A stretch of DNA of 64,000 nt from Coptis chinensis (Eukaryota > Streptophyta > Magnoliopsida > Ranunculales > Ranunculaceae). Under the pieces are notes generated by a model that made no database searches, was not told the origin of the DNA, and was given only the letters and a program-made list of their open reading frames with translations. The stretch is from contig CM027383.1 in NCBI GenBank assembly GCA_015680905.1, positions 39,306,501 to 39,370,500 on the forward strand, in the 5' to 3' direction. Below are positions 11,549 to 23,040 of this stretch, piece by piece. The position numbers were made by a program, and so were the translations under genes. Each line of letters opens with the position of its first letter. The stretch's first letter is position 1.

Positions 11549-11665
11549 TCAGGGGGTATAAATCGACGGTCGGGACGAGTGCCACAATTAGAGCCCATGA
11601 TTATAGAAATAAATTAGATTCTTAAGTGTGAAATTAAACTTAAAAAACCCTTCATTTCTCCGAAA
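11549..11665 (+). promoter_or_regulatory. TATA box and leader module of Helitron B
   Basis: TATAAATCGA begins at 11557, followed by GACGAGTGCCACAA, a GTGTGAAATTAAAC motif and AAACCCTTCATTTCTCC. The same order occurs at 171-260 and 4528-4660. A tandem CT-rich leader follows, with two copies of TCATCCTCACTTCAACTGTC. The promoter role is inferred from the motif and its conserved position 58 bases inside the element. Confidence 0.5.
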
Positions 11666-12234
11666 CAGCAAAAACCGTTCGTTCTCAAATTAACAAAAAA
11701 AAAAAAAAACCGTTCGGTCATCCGCTGTTAATTAAACTTCATCGCCTTAAACTCTCTTGCGTTCTTCCTCTCTCTCATCCTCACTTCAACTGTCACCGTA
11801 AATCTCATTCTCATCCTCACTTCAACTGTCACCGTCAATCTCATGTAATTAATTTATAATTTAATTTGTTTTGTATTGCTTTGAGCCTTTGATTTTACTG
11901 TTGTTTTGGTTAGCTAGCATCTTAATTTTGAAAACCGTCGAACAGAAAAACCCAATGGTTTTCCTATCAAACTGCGGATTGGAAAAGTTCTCTCTTGCAA
12001 TTTCTTCCAAAGAAAGCAATTCAAATCTCTCTTGCAATTCTCAGGTTGATTTCTTATCACTTCTCTCTACGTTTGTGGTTCTCATGCCTCTATTTTCATA
12101 TGCCTATCTCTTCCCTTTAGAGTTTCCGTTTTACTTTAAATTCTTTTAGCTTTTTTTTGTTTTTTTTTTGAATCTTAGACCAATTGTATAAGCATCTCTT
12201 ATTGCTCTTTTGTGCCAGGTTCTTATTTCTTAGA

Positions 12235-12680
12235 TGGAGTCAATTGGATATGGCATGGAGATGAAATCATTACATGAACAGGTTGATGAATATTTTTTTA
12301 GTTCTTCTCTTTTTTATGGATCAAGTAATATGGTTATCTTTTTCCATTTTAATAATCATATTTTCCGATGTTGATTTGCATGTATGCTTTTCCTGGCTCA
12401 AATTTTGTGTTTAATCATGGTGACAAAAAGTGATGACAACGTCGGTAATAGAAGTGAAAGCAAATTAATTTGGGATTAATCTAATTCAACTTCATTTGCA
12501 TTTCAAAACTCTCCTTCTTAACAGCCAATGGGAATTCCTGGGTTATAAACTTTACCACATGACTCCTTCCTCTAACCTAATTCATTGTTTTCCTAGATTT
12601 CAACTTATCTATTTTGTAGTGACAATGAGGAGGTGATGAAGTATGAAGACATGCTTGAATTGAATCTGAAGCTGGATTTG
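12235..12680 (+). pseudogene. Exon-like segments of a captured fragment
   Basis: After TTTCTTAG, 12235-12282 is open from ATG (MESIGYGMEMKSLHEQ) and is followed by GT. A second segment, 12620-12680, lies between TTTTGTAG and GTAATT and reads DNEEVMKYEDMLELNLKLDL, acidic and possibly helical. The phases of the two do not agree as read, so either an intermediate exon is missing or one boundary is wrong. The parent is not recognised. Confidence 0.33.
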
Positions 12681-15393
12681 GTAATTTTATCATCTTTTTC
12701 GAGTTCATCAGGTATTTTGTTCTTTGACCATTTTGGTTTTGAAATAAAGACTTATGTTATTCGGGTTTGAAGGAACATCTAAAATGGAACTAGCACGAGC
12801 GGTAGAGTGATCTCATTGGGGAACTCGATGTTTGTACAGGCAAAGATCAATCAGTGAGGACTAGACTCTAGCCACATAATTTTTTTTTTCTAATCTTCCA
12901 TCATAAATGTATATGGTGTGGTGTTAGGCTACTTTATTCTTTGTTCATTTTGCCTTTTAACAAATACATGTACCAATTGTTTAGCTAGAATAAAGAACAA
13001 TAACCATTTGGTTTCCATAACAGATAATGTGAGTAATATGTATATAAAGCTACTCCAAAGTTGGCCCTTATTGAGTTATTAAGAATCCCTTATCGAGTTG
13101 CCAAGAGTTCAACGAGGGGGAGCCTGAAAATTTCAACCAATCTATGTACAAGGTGAAACTCCCAATCCATATAGCTTGAAGCAGATGATTGGCTTGAGAA
13201 ATAAAAGTAGATTAGAACCAAGTGTGTCATGGTGATAGAAAGTACGTAAAATACCAGGAATAAGAGTTTCAAGCAGTTCATTGGTGGTTGCAATGAAAGA
13301 AGGTTAATTCTAAGTGTATAATGGTTGGCTCTGCAACAGGGTTTTCTGAAAATTTAGAGCACTAGCTCTTTTTATCCTCTCTCATGCATATGAGATGAAA
13401 CTCATAACCATTTTTAGGGAAACTAAATCTTTGTCGAGTTGGGGTGGTTGGAGAAGTGAACGTATAGAGCAATCTATGTGGACTTTAAAGATGGATGATA
13501 TACTGCTTGGATTGCAGAAAGGATGTGTCTGCCACTGATCGATTTGCCTCTTAACCCAAGAAGCATGTGCGAAAGAGTGGGCCAACAATCTCTCAACAAA
13601 TTTTCATGTGTCGTCCTTTAACGTTTAGCAGAGTAATAAGTTTATTTGGATCTTCAGCAGCACTGTACTTTTTAAAAGCAAAGTAGTACGTGCCTTGACA
13701 TTTCTATTACACTAGATACATCTAATCCCCATATAAGAGAATAATTTTTCTGAAATTCTCTCAACTATGTTGTGGTTTCTATCTCTTACGTCCTTATTCA
13801 AGAAATTCTAAAATTCGATGATATGGTGAAAAAAACGATATTCTGACTCAATGATTTGCTTCCAACAAATATAAGATTTGTACTTGGTGATTCACATATA
13901 CTTTACATAATCGCACTTTTGATGCTGACTTTGTTGTTGATTTCGTTTCAAATTTGTGTCAAATATGTGTCCTATGCAGTAACAAACCAGAACTGGAAAT
14001 CTACAAGCACATGTTAAAAATAATTTTGTGCTACCATTGCTGATCAAGGAAGGTTAGGTAATGTATATGTGTTTTCGTGTCCACTATCATTTTGTATGGT
14101 GTTTTGTTCTACTAACCATGCGTAACATCATTATGTTGTGGTACAACCACTGAATATTTGATTAATTTTCATATATTCAAGTGTTCATAGCCAAAATACC
14201 TGAATGTTACTTCCCCTCCTCTCACACCAAAGAATTGGAGATTACCGTTGAAATGGTCATGGGCTTTTACGTTCAAGTGGTGAAATCTATATGTCAACTT
14301 TGTTATTTAACTCTTCCAAGTTTCCATACTATGATACTAGCTATATGACTCTATAGTATAATTCTTAAATAAACTCAAGAATTGAGAATCTCATTTTTGT
14401 TACCTGTTTTAATGATTCTAATCATTCTATAATATATTTCATCTATTTCATTTTGATCTGACATCTACTAAGGTATACCAACATGTACTTGGGGTGCTAT
14501 GAGTAACCAAAACATGTGTCCAGGGCCATCCAAAGAACATGCATTGCATTGTTTTTGGCATAGACTAATTTGTTTGGTAGTGCAGAGCATAGTGTTTTGC
14601 AACTACGTTTGCTTTTATCTCATGTTTTCCTTACATATTTAGATTTTTTTTCTTTTCTTTTCATTTCTTTACTTTCTTGCATATCAATGGGTGATGCCTC
14701 AATTAGCCTTGAATCACTACCTTGATACGTTTGACATGTATTTTTTTTAATTTTTTTTTATAGTCTGCTTCTTTTCAATATCTGGCATATTGTCGAATTG
14801 AGCATTTAATTTTGAAGTTATTTTCTCATTTTGGATAAGATATTTTTACGATCTCTCTTTGCATAAATGTAATGGTTTGGGTTCAAAGAACTATGTTATC
14901 GGGGTTGGCATAATATGGGAGTTATGTCTGCATATTAAAAACTATGTATTCACGCACTACAAGGTGTTAGGTGAGAAGTTAGAAAACATACAAGCGACAC
15001 TACCCAAGAGGAGAGGGGATGTGACTACCCAAGGGGAGAGGGGATGCGACGCTATAAGGTGTGGGTGGTAAGCTAAAAATATAGCTTAGGTGGTACCTAG
15101 GTACACATGCTTATTTTAATTCGGAAATCAAGATTTAGGAGATGATGTCTTTATTGGATCAAATTTACAATCCAATGATCTTGCTGGTTTCACTTGATGG
15201 GATAGTTTCCTGATCTTGGTGTATTGTTTCTTGGGTTGGATATTAGCTATGTAAATGGTGTGCTTAGCTACTAATTATTGGCACTTTCTTACTGTAGAAT
15301 AGCTTTGAGGAAGTATAAAACTTAAAGGCATGTTACTGTATTTGAGACATAGATTTGGCTTAATGGTTTTAGGATGCTGTCTTGGTTTCACAC
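12681..15393. other. Non-coding stretch of Helitron B
   Basis: No recognisable gene. A short imperfect tandem repeat (about 26 bp, GAGAGGGGATG units) lies at 15002-15050. Open frames at 13.1-13.6 kb on the minus strand are short, hydrophobic and without homology that I recognise. Confidence 0.5.
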
Positions 15394-16834
15394 TGATATA
15401 TGCTTGGAGAACACTACTTAGAGTTTTGAACTCTCTAAATTAATGTAAAAGCAATCAAGATTCCTTACTCACGATCTTCGTTTCGTAGAGTTTGAATAAG
15501 GATTCGAACTAACCTAAAGCTTAGAACAACTAAAAATTAGATGTTACAATAAAGGGAAATTAAGGAGTAAGGATATAATATAAATGTTAGATTTTTCCTT
15601 CCTATACAAACATTAATAAAAACATTAACAATGAAAACATGCACTTAATACCGAAATGGAAATTTGAAAGAGAAATTGGAGAGTTAATCCTCCTCATGTG
15701 AAACTATCATTAGTGTTGATTTGAAATAGGTTTTGATTCTTCCTAGACTCATAGACAAGTCCCTAACGGAAAAATAGATTTGATCCCTAGCATGCATGGC
15801 TCACTAAAGAGCTCATACATGCTAGCAAGTGAAACCAAACAATGACTTATCTCTAAGCTCATTGCTTGATTTCTAACTAAACTCTACACCAACTACCATT
15901 TTGGGGTAGGATGTAGAGTTAGTTGTTCTTCCTAAACCTACCAAACCAACAATTGGTTTACCCTCACATGAGTTAGACTAACTCCCCAAAAGGGAAGTTA
16001 GCTCATGATCCTTGGGACAAAGACTTATGAACTAATAAAAACACTAAAGAGAAAGAGAGATAGAGAGAAGAAATATCCACAACCAAACTCACTTCTATAT
16101 TTTCTAGAAGAACAAGTGTTCCTCCATTAAAACTATTACAAGCTTTTTTTAATAAAAACCAAAACTAACTTCTCATTTTCACTAAGGAACTAAAATAATG
16201 TCATGTGAGGAAAATAAGTCAAGGGAGTAAATGGAGTGTCCCCACATTTGTCTAATTTCTTCTCCATTTGAGAGAAATCTCATTTCCTCCCACGTGAATT
16301 ATCAAACCACATTGATTCATTTTTATCTACCACATTAAAACAAAGTGACACCTTGCCTTTTTTTCACTATTAACACCTAATCTAATTTATTACATGCAAG
16401 GTGTCAACTTTGCACCAATAATTTGTTATCTTTGTCTTGACATGCTCCATGATTGATGACTCATCCAATCTTGTGGCCCCGCATAGTGGGTCCATGTGTA
16501 GTCCAGTGGCAGTCCGGTATTTTGGCAGTTTTACAACTTCCCGCCTATGCGTAGAGTTCATCGCCCTGATTGTCTGAGCAGCTCTCTTGTCGCATTCGGA
16601 GTCCTGGTTCGAGAGGTAGGATCTTTGGAAGTTTGATGCTTCTACATGGATTTGGGAGAATTCATATATACGCCGTTCCTCGTGCTTTATTGCAGATTTA
16701 ACCAATATTTCCATGTTTACTGCAAATACCTGCAAAAGTATGAAAACATATTTATTTCATGATTATTAAACACATAATGAACCAAATTTATATGTCTCAA
16801 TGGGGTTTCATAATACATTTTTGGGTGCTTATCA
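15394..16834 (-). mobile_element. Solo LTR of the Athila-type element (1441 bp)
   Basis: The sequence starts TGATATATGC, ends GGGTGCTTATCA, and is flanked by the 5-bp duplication CACAC (15389-15393 and 16835-16839). It aligns along its length with the LTRs at 23846-25305 and 40274-41738 (for example TTAGAGTTTTGAACTCTCTA and CTCATGATCCTTGGGACAA). No internal region adjoins it. The minus orientation follows from the complete element. It most likely arose by recombination between the two LTRs of a full copy. Its LTR-borne open frame (about 16735-16382, minus) is longer here than in the other two copies. Confidence 0.93.
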
Positions 16835-16839
16835 CACAC

Positions 16840-17775
16840 TTTTCCCCAAATGAACAATATATTTAGGAAATAGATTATAGATGGCTACTTACAAATTAAA
16901 TGTTTGTGGGTACACCTCAACTTCTTTTAAATTTAGACGATAACTTTTAGAGTTCGATTTTGAGCAGAATACAATGAAAATTGTGTTAACATTCTCAGTA
17001 TCTCTTGAAGTTTTCCCTTATACTGAGAGCTCCACAGATGCTCCAGGATAACTTTTTAAGTTGAGTGCTACTTTAACAAGGTGTCAAATGCTATAGCTTG
17101 ATCCTACAGTAGAAAATACACACACCAACACACAAAATTACTGATTTATTCCTACTCTACTTTTTGTTCGAGGAAATAAAAACTTTTTTTTATATTCACT
17201 ATTTTTATTATTATTTGGGTTCAGGGAAAACTGTTAGTGCTGATTTGAAGTCTGTCTTTCAATTTCAGAGAGGGGTGGCTGATCAAACTCGGACTTTGCA
17301 TGGGTACTTGGATGAACAATGGGAATAACTTGAAGAACAAAAGTAAAAAGCCTTTGCAGATCAAGCAGCCTAAATAGAACTTTTAGGTGAGAAGTCATTT
17401 GAAATAATTTGATCACAAACTGGTGCCAACATAAGAGATTATAAGGATCATCCAGAAAAATATCACCTCCTCTGCTGCTTCAAATACTACCCCTTCATCC
17501 CAGAATTATAGCTTCTTACATAATTTATATTTTTGAGTCTTTGCCAAAACACTTCAACTTCTATAGTGTTGTCATTTTTATTTTGTTTAGGTCAACCTGT
17601 TCAAATATTACAGATACTTATATTGTTCTATATTTTGGTGGCAATTCCTTCACCTATACTTTTGAATAATTCTTTATCTTTGTTGATGATTATGAATTAT
17701 CTACAACTGAATCATTCTTAAGTTTATTAGTTGTGTTGTCTTTACGTTTGCAATGCTATTCAGTGAGTATCTGCA
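16840..17775. other. Non-coding stretch of Helitron B
   Basis: AT-rich sequence continues the element after the solo LTR. No gene is recognised. Confidence 0.5.
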
Positions 17776-18080
17776 TTTGTTATGATTGTGCTGGTGGTGT
17801 TGTGTGGTTTGTGCTGGCTAGTGTGTAATTGTGGTGATGCGTGTGTAGTGCAGGTGGCAGGTGGTTATAGTGTGGTGAGTGTGTGTTGGTTGGTGTGTGT
17901 GTGTGGTGGTGATGTGCGGTGGTAGGTGGTGTAGTGGTGCTGCTGTCTACTATTTGGTGTAGGTGGTGTTGGTGAGTGGTGATGTGTCTACTACGTAGTG
18001 GTGTAGGTGCTGCTGGTGCAGTGGTGTAGGTGGCAGGTGGTTTAGTGGTGTAGTGTTTGGTGTGTGTGGATTGGTGTCTG
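17776..18080. repeat. GT/GGTG-rich degenerate microsatellite
   Basis: A dense, irregular run of GTGTG, GGTGGT and GTAGTG units. It shows no higher-order unit of constant length. Confidence 0.8.
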
Positions 18081-21055
18081 CTGCTGCCTCATGCATGCTA
18101 CTACCTCCTAGCTGGCGATCGATCTTTGCTCTTTTGCCATCTCTTGTTGGTGTTCTTTGACCGATGTTGATGTTGCTTTCTTTGTGTTGCTTGATATGTG
18201 TGTGATATGCAACTTTTTTATCATGTTAACTTTTCTATGCAATCGCACTCTCTAAGATATCTCTTTATTTTTTATTCATTTCTTTTAAATATTACTCATT
18301 TTTATGCGAGAAAATGGGTAGTCCGCCAAACACCTCTAGAGATATAAAGCCATATTGCCATGAATACACTATTCGGAGACGAGTTTTATGATAATGTGAC
18401 AATTTGTTTGGAGATTGACCATCTATGACGGTAAGACGGCAAACCCAATCAAATCTTAGTGCGTTCAATTCCATTTTAGTTGTGAATTCAGTTCTAGGCA
18501 CTTGGTGTGTACCACGGTGTTAATAAGAACTAAAAGATGTGTTTGATTCAATATAAAGCGAAATTCAATTCCAAAGATTACATTGTTGATGGTTGTTGTT
18601 CAGTTTTTCTCATTTTTATTTGTGGTCGATGATTTGTTATTCAGTTTTCTCATTTTTATTTTTATTGTAAACTGATTCAAGCTAGATATTTAAACTTTGT
18701 GGGCATGCAAATAGGTGATGCGGGGGGCGAGCCTCGATCTCACCCTTATCACTTCATTAGACAAGCTAGATAACAGGGCCTAACTGAAATTGAAAGCCGG
18801 AAGCACTTATCCTAAATGTCCTACAATAAGACTTCGGTTATACCCATCGATTTTCACATTTAGTCGAAAAGCCCGAAAGGTAATGACCAGTTAAACATAT
18901 CTTGCATACATGTCACCAAATAGTCAAACAAGAGCTTAACGGCACCTCAAGATCAAGTCCCCATCAATTAAAAGGCATAATAATTTCACAAAGACGTCTC
19001 GGGTCGCCTTCTTTTAATCAAATAAATCTAGACAGAGTAAGGTATTCCTACTTCCAAAATGCACATATTTCATTAAGAGAAATATCACCTTGACCCAAAC
19101 AATTGTCCACAATAAGGCAAATTATCGACTTAATAACAGGAGGAACAATATTAACTAATATGAATATTGGGATACCAAACGATTAAGAAATCCTGCAAGT
19201 GCTTAAAAACAGTAGAAGGCGATACCAATCAGATGTATAAACCTACACACCGAGTTACCTACATTAATCCATGCGAGTGCTTAAAACAGTGATATGAAGG
19301 ATACTAGCTACCATGTAACACACCAAATACTTTATCATAACCTGGGCGATATATTCCTACTCTTGCTTACTAGGTTTATTACACTTGCTCAACCACATCA
19401 TTAACACAGAACACAAGCTATAACCAATTGAATCACACCCTACTCCACCAATCAAAAAAGCTTATAAGAACTTCGATGAGAAAAAAAAAAAAAAAAATTG
19501 CTCCACTAGGCATACATCAACCGTACCAGATTGGAAGACTGTCCTACAGTTCATACTATCACAAGCACACACACACTGTGGGTTGATTTAAACAATCAAC
19601 ACAATTCAATAACAAATAACTTAACTTTCTACATCAAAATATACTGACAACTTACAAGTGCACTAAGATATTTTTCACAATGTTTACCACCCAAAATGCA
19701 CTAAGATATTACATTCTTTTCATTGAGTTGTCTTTTTTTGGAAATGACATGCCATTCATTATGCACAATGCCTTTTTTTTTTATTTTTATGCACAATGCC
19801 TTTTTTTTTTAATTACCTTATTTTGGAAATGAAGTATTTGTATGCGAATCTTTCTTTGCTATTTTTTTTCTCCCAAACAATTTAATTTTAGTAAGTGATT
19901 GCTCTTGGCCTATTTTGCTTATTGTCTTAACTTAAGATGGTCCGGTATTGGATTATGAGTACCAGAAACGATGATGCAAAATCTGACACAATTAGGGCAT
20001 TGGTATGTGCTATCGTGTACACCATTTAGAATGTGCTACAACTGCATGTTATAATACTCTTTAGAAGATGAAAGTCCATAAAGCTCTAAAGGAGATACCT
20101 AGAACTTTGGCAAACAAAGAACATAATAGGATGATTGGGTTCGTATATATACAATTGAAGCATATCGAGACAACCAATATTTAATGCAACTGGGTCAGAT
20201 TGCTTGAAGAAACTCGGAAGTTGAATGCAGAATAGTTAAATGATTACAAATAGAATTGGGCGTGGAGTTCTTATTAAGGAAAAACATTAGAAAGACTGAC
20301 TTTATCTTTTTGTAGTCGAGATGCTAGATATATTATACTTACTGGAGTTTAAAGGTTTAGATATTATCATATTAGTATGATAGCAGCATACCAGATTAAC
20401 ATACAAAAACTTAGTGTATTCAAATTGCAAGAGATCTGTGTATACAAATAAATTATAATAAGTCACAAATAATGTTCTTGGTATCTCCATCACATCCAAG
20501 CTTCTAGAAGTGCATTGATGAAATTTTTTGAAAACATAGAGCTCCTATATTTAGAGAAATAATCTAAGGAACTGACCTACTTGATAGTTGATATAAGCTC
20601 TGCAATTTGCCTTATTTCAAAGTGCTTTATGGATTTCATTGTAATTCTACCATTTCACAACCGTAACCTTATATGGATGAAGTTCATCTCAGTCCTCAAT
20701 TATGCATTTCTCTATTAAGCCGTTTAACCAAATAACCTTATTACATCGACTTCAACTTGATGAATAGTTTGCCAACAACGAACTACGTTTCAAGAAATTT
20801 TAAAAAATTATTATGTTATCCAATTACCCGTGTTTTCCTTACTAAAAATGTTATACGTTAGATTCACCTATTTCCAAATGCTTTCAGTAAATTAGTTACA
20901 AATTTTTTAAAAGAAAACTACTCATTACTAAATAAGTTGTTATTTATTAACACATTATACTTTTCGAGTTGCCTGCTTCTCAAATCTCCATTTCCATTAC
21001 ACTAAATACATATGTAATTTTTAATCAATCTATCTAGAATGCCACTTTATGAAAT
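18081..21055. other. Non-coding 3' part of Helitron B
   Basis: No gene is recognised. ATGCACAATGCCTTTTTTTT is repeated at about 19759 and 19787. A 15-base A run lies near 19482. The stretch ends in the Helitron hairpin. Confidence 0.5.
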
Positions 21056-21083
21056 CCGTGCCGAAGGCACGGGCATTAACTAG
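21056..21083 (+). other. Helitron B 3' terminus: hairpin plus CTAG
   Basis: CCGTGCC-GAA-GGCACGG (21056-21072) and CTAG (21080-21083). The spacing and the terminal GGGCATTAACTAG are identical to element A. Confidence 0.87.
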
Positions 21084-21783
21084 TCTTATCTAACAAAACA
21101 GAAAGGAGTGGGAGGACAGATTCTACGTCATAAAGTGAGACGTGGTCAACACACCCCCTAACCATAGCCACTCAAAACTCATGGAGGGTAAATTAAAAAG
21201 TTTTTATGGGGTGAGTTAAATAGTTTTTCTCACCTCACCCACCCCCACACAAAAAAGTTAACATTGGACAAAAATTTTATGGGTTAAATCTTTTATGGGA
21301 TTAGAAACATGAGCATGGGATCAATTAAAAAAATAGGGTAATAATGGGGGTAGGCAGGTGGTCCTTAAAGGCCGTAGGCACGGGCCCATCCGGCGGCTAC
21401 AATTCATCCTCACAGGTTGTGACTTGGCAGATCCAAGTGTTTTAAGAGTTTATACAATTTTGTTAAACTAAATCAGTACCACGAAATCTATCCAAAAATC
21501 AGCCAAAAGTCAACAATTACGCCTGAGCTTATAAACTGTTGGGCCTCCAAATTTGACATGGTGTTAGCCCAATTGATGCTATTGGTTAGCCTTGATTGGG
21601 TTTTGGCATTTTGCGTTGTTGTTTTGCACTGAAGGTGCGCGTATGCCTTGCGCCAAAGGTGTGATGAGTTGTTTTCGCGCCGAAGGTGCGCATACGCCTT
21701 GCGCCGAAGGCGCAAGTCGAGAGTCGGGGTAGTGCCGCAGGCGCGTTGAGGTCTCACAGGCCGTAGACACGGGTATACCCTAG
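21084..21783 (+). mobile_element. Helitron C, short non-autonomous element (700 bp)
   Basis: It starts TCTTATCTAACAAAACAG directly after Helitron B's CTAG. It ends with hairpin CCGT-AGAC-ACGG (21761-21772) and CTAG at 21780-21783, followed by host T at 21784. The left end resembles A and B, but the right end belongs to a diverged subtype. There is no coding capacity. The last 200 bases carry several extra GC hairpins. Confidence 0.72.
21625..21775 (+). repeat. Cluster of Helitron-type hairpins
   Basis: Repeated units of the form GCGCC-(A/G)AA-GG(T/C)GC alternate with GCGTATGCC or GCATACGCC. The longest is CTTGCGCC-GAA-GGCGCAAG (about 21698-21716, 8-bp stem). The GAA loop and GCC/GGC stem base match the terminal hairpins of A and B, so these look like multiplied and diverged copies of the 3' structure. 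Confidence 0.6.
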
Positions 21784-21787
21784 TTTC

Positions 21788-22642
21788 AAACATGAAAACT
21801 CATGAAAACTTTTTATATTTACTGTGAAATGATGTTTCAATATTGTCTATGTCACATGCCTTTCATTTTATATGGCTATGCTTGCAATGAAGTGCCATGA
21901 AATTCCAGCTATCTGTCCAAATAAATCTTATGTTAAAGAACAACTCAAACACCACCAAAAAAGATATCATAAAGATAAACAAAGAAGAAAAAAAAATTAA
22001 CCACTCGTGGACCGATGTTCATCAGTCATACGTTGCCTTCTCTCTTGTTGATGTAGACGTTCGTGTTCTCTGTGCAAGGAAAGCTGGTCTTCAGACATAT
22101 TTTGGCGCCTGTTTCTCTGTTTCTATTGTTGTCATTCTCTACGATAATGAATTGCATCGTTGTTAACTACATTGGACCCTTGTTGGGAAGAGTTGTCTAT
22201 GTTGATGTTCAAACTTACCAAGATCAAAAGTCCTTAAACGAAGTAAATCATTGAAGCGCGTTGGTGAGCAGAAAGAAAAACAGTATAGGCACATGTCGAG
22301 TTACTCGAGTATTAAAAGTGAATAGCGTAGGGCCAAATACTCGTACAGTGGCACGACGATCGGGAGATATAAAAGCACATTCATTTCGATGCAATACTAT
22401 CAAAACTAGTGCTAGTAAGAAATAACGAATAGTGTCATGGTCACGCTGTCATGCATATGCATACCATAGCAAGCACAAAAAATCAAACACATAAGGTAAT
22501 TCAAATTTGAAGGGCATAATGTACCAAGTACAGTACAACCAACTAATCCATTTTCATTCCTCTTCCAAGCTCAGCTTCTAAAATCTCATTTTCAATTATA
22601 ACATACTATAATTAAAGTATAATAAAGAGGTGAATCACATAC
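21788..22642. other. Host-like spacer without a recognised gene
   Basis: A charged open segment on the minus strand (about 22101-22000, MSEDQLSLHREHERLHQQER..) is the only coding-like signal, with stop codons just upstream. It could be a relic of any highly charged protein. No further evidence. Confidence 0.35.
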
Positions 22643-22822
22643 CTGAAGAAGGCATTACAAACTGATCTTGAGCAGACATCAATGAAATAACAAGTGGGGT
22701 TTTCTCCAATACCCAAAAAAGAACAGTTGTGCCAATAAGGACAATTAGAAAGATACCAAACTTCTTAGCTCTCCTCTTGTACACATTGCTACCGCCTTTC
22801 CGAACAGTAAACATAAACATCT
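22643..22822 (-). CDS. Exon-like segment encoding an N-terminal signal anchor
   Basis: On the minus strand, TTTTAG precedes AGATGTTTATG at 22822 and GTATGT follows at 22642, so this is a 180-base segment with good splice sites. It reads MFMFTVRKGGSNVYKRR, then AKKFG, then a hydrophobic stretch IFLIVLIGTTVLFWVL, and then a polar region to the donor. A short basic cytosolic start plus one membrane segment is the pattern of a type II signal anchor, as in Golgi glycosyltransferases, but nothing identifies the enzyme. No following exon was recognised downstream before Helitron C. It may be a remnant of a host gene broken by insertions, or a fragment. Confidence 0.4.
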
Positions 22823-23040
22823 CTAAAATTGTAACCAAACAAATCTAATAACTTATAAAATAAAATAAAAAATACATGATATAAGTGATTAACAACAAAG
22901 AAAAAATGAAAATAATAACCTTAGGTTAATAGTTAAAGAAGGTGGCCCGTTCCCTCTAATTGCATAACAACAAAAGACATGTACCAAAAAAATATATAAA
23001 TAAATAAATGAAAATAGAATGTATTAGAAAAAAGAGATCT

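Larger units (their letters stand above)
11499..21083 (+). mobile_element. Helitron B, non-autonomous, about 9.6 kb including a nested solo LTR
   Basis: The left end TCTATCTAATAAAACAAAGC begins on the base after Helitron A's CTAG. The right end is a 7-bp hairpin (CCGTGCC-GAA-GGCACGG, 21056-21072) with CTAG at 21080-21083. Termini match element A, so A and B are one family. There is no Rep/helicase frame. Contents are a TATA/leader module, a duplicated CT-rich leader (11774-11843), exon-like segments at 12.2-12.7 kb, a solo Athila-family LTR (15394-16834) and a GT-rich tract. Without the solo LTR and its TSD the element is about 8.1 kb. Confidence 0.78.

Noticed and set aside
124..21783. An autonomous Helitron Rep/helicase gene
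   Set aside because: No open frame carries Rep HUH or helicase motifs on either strand.
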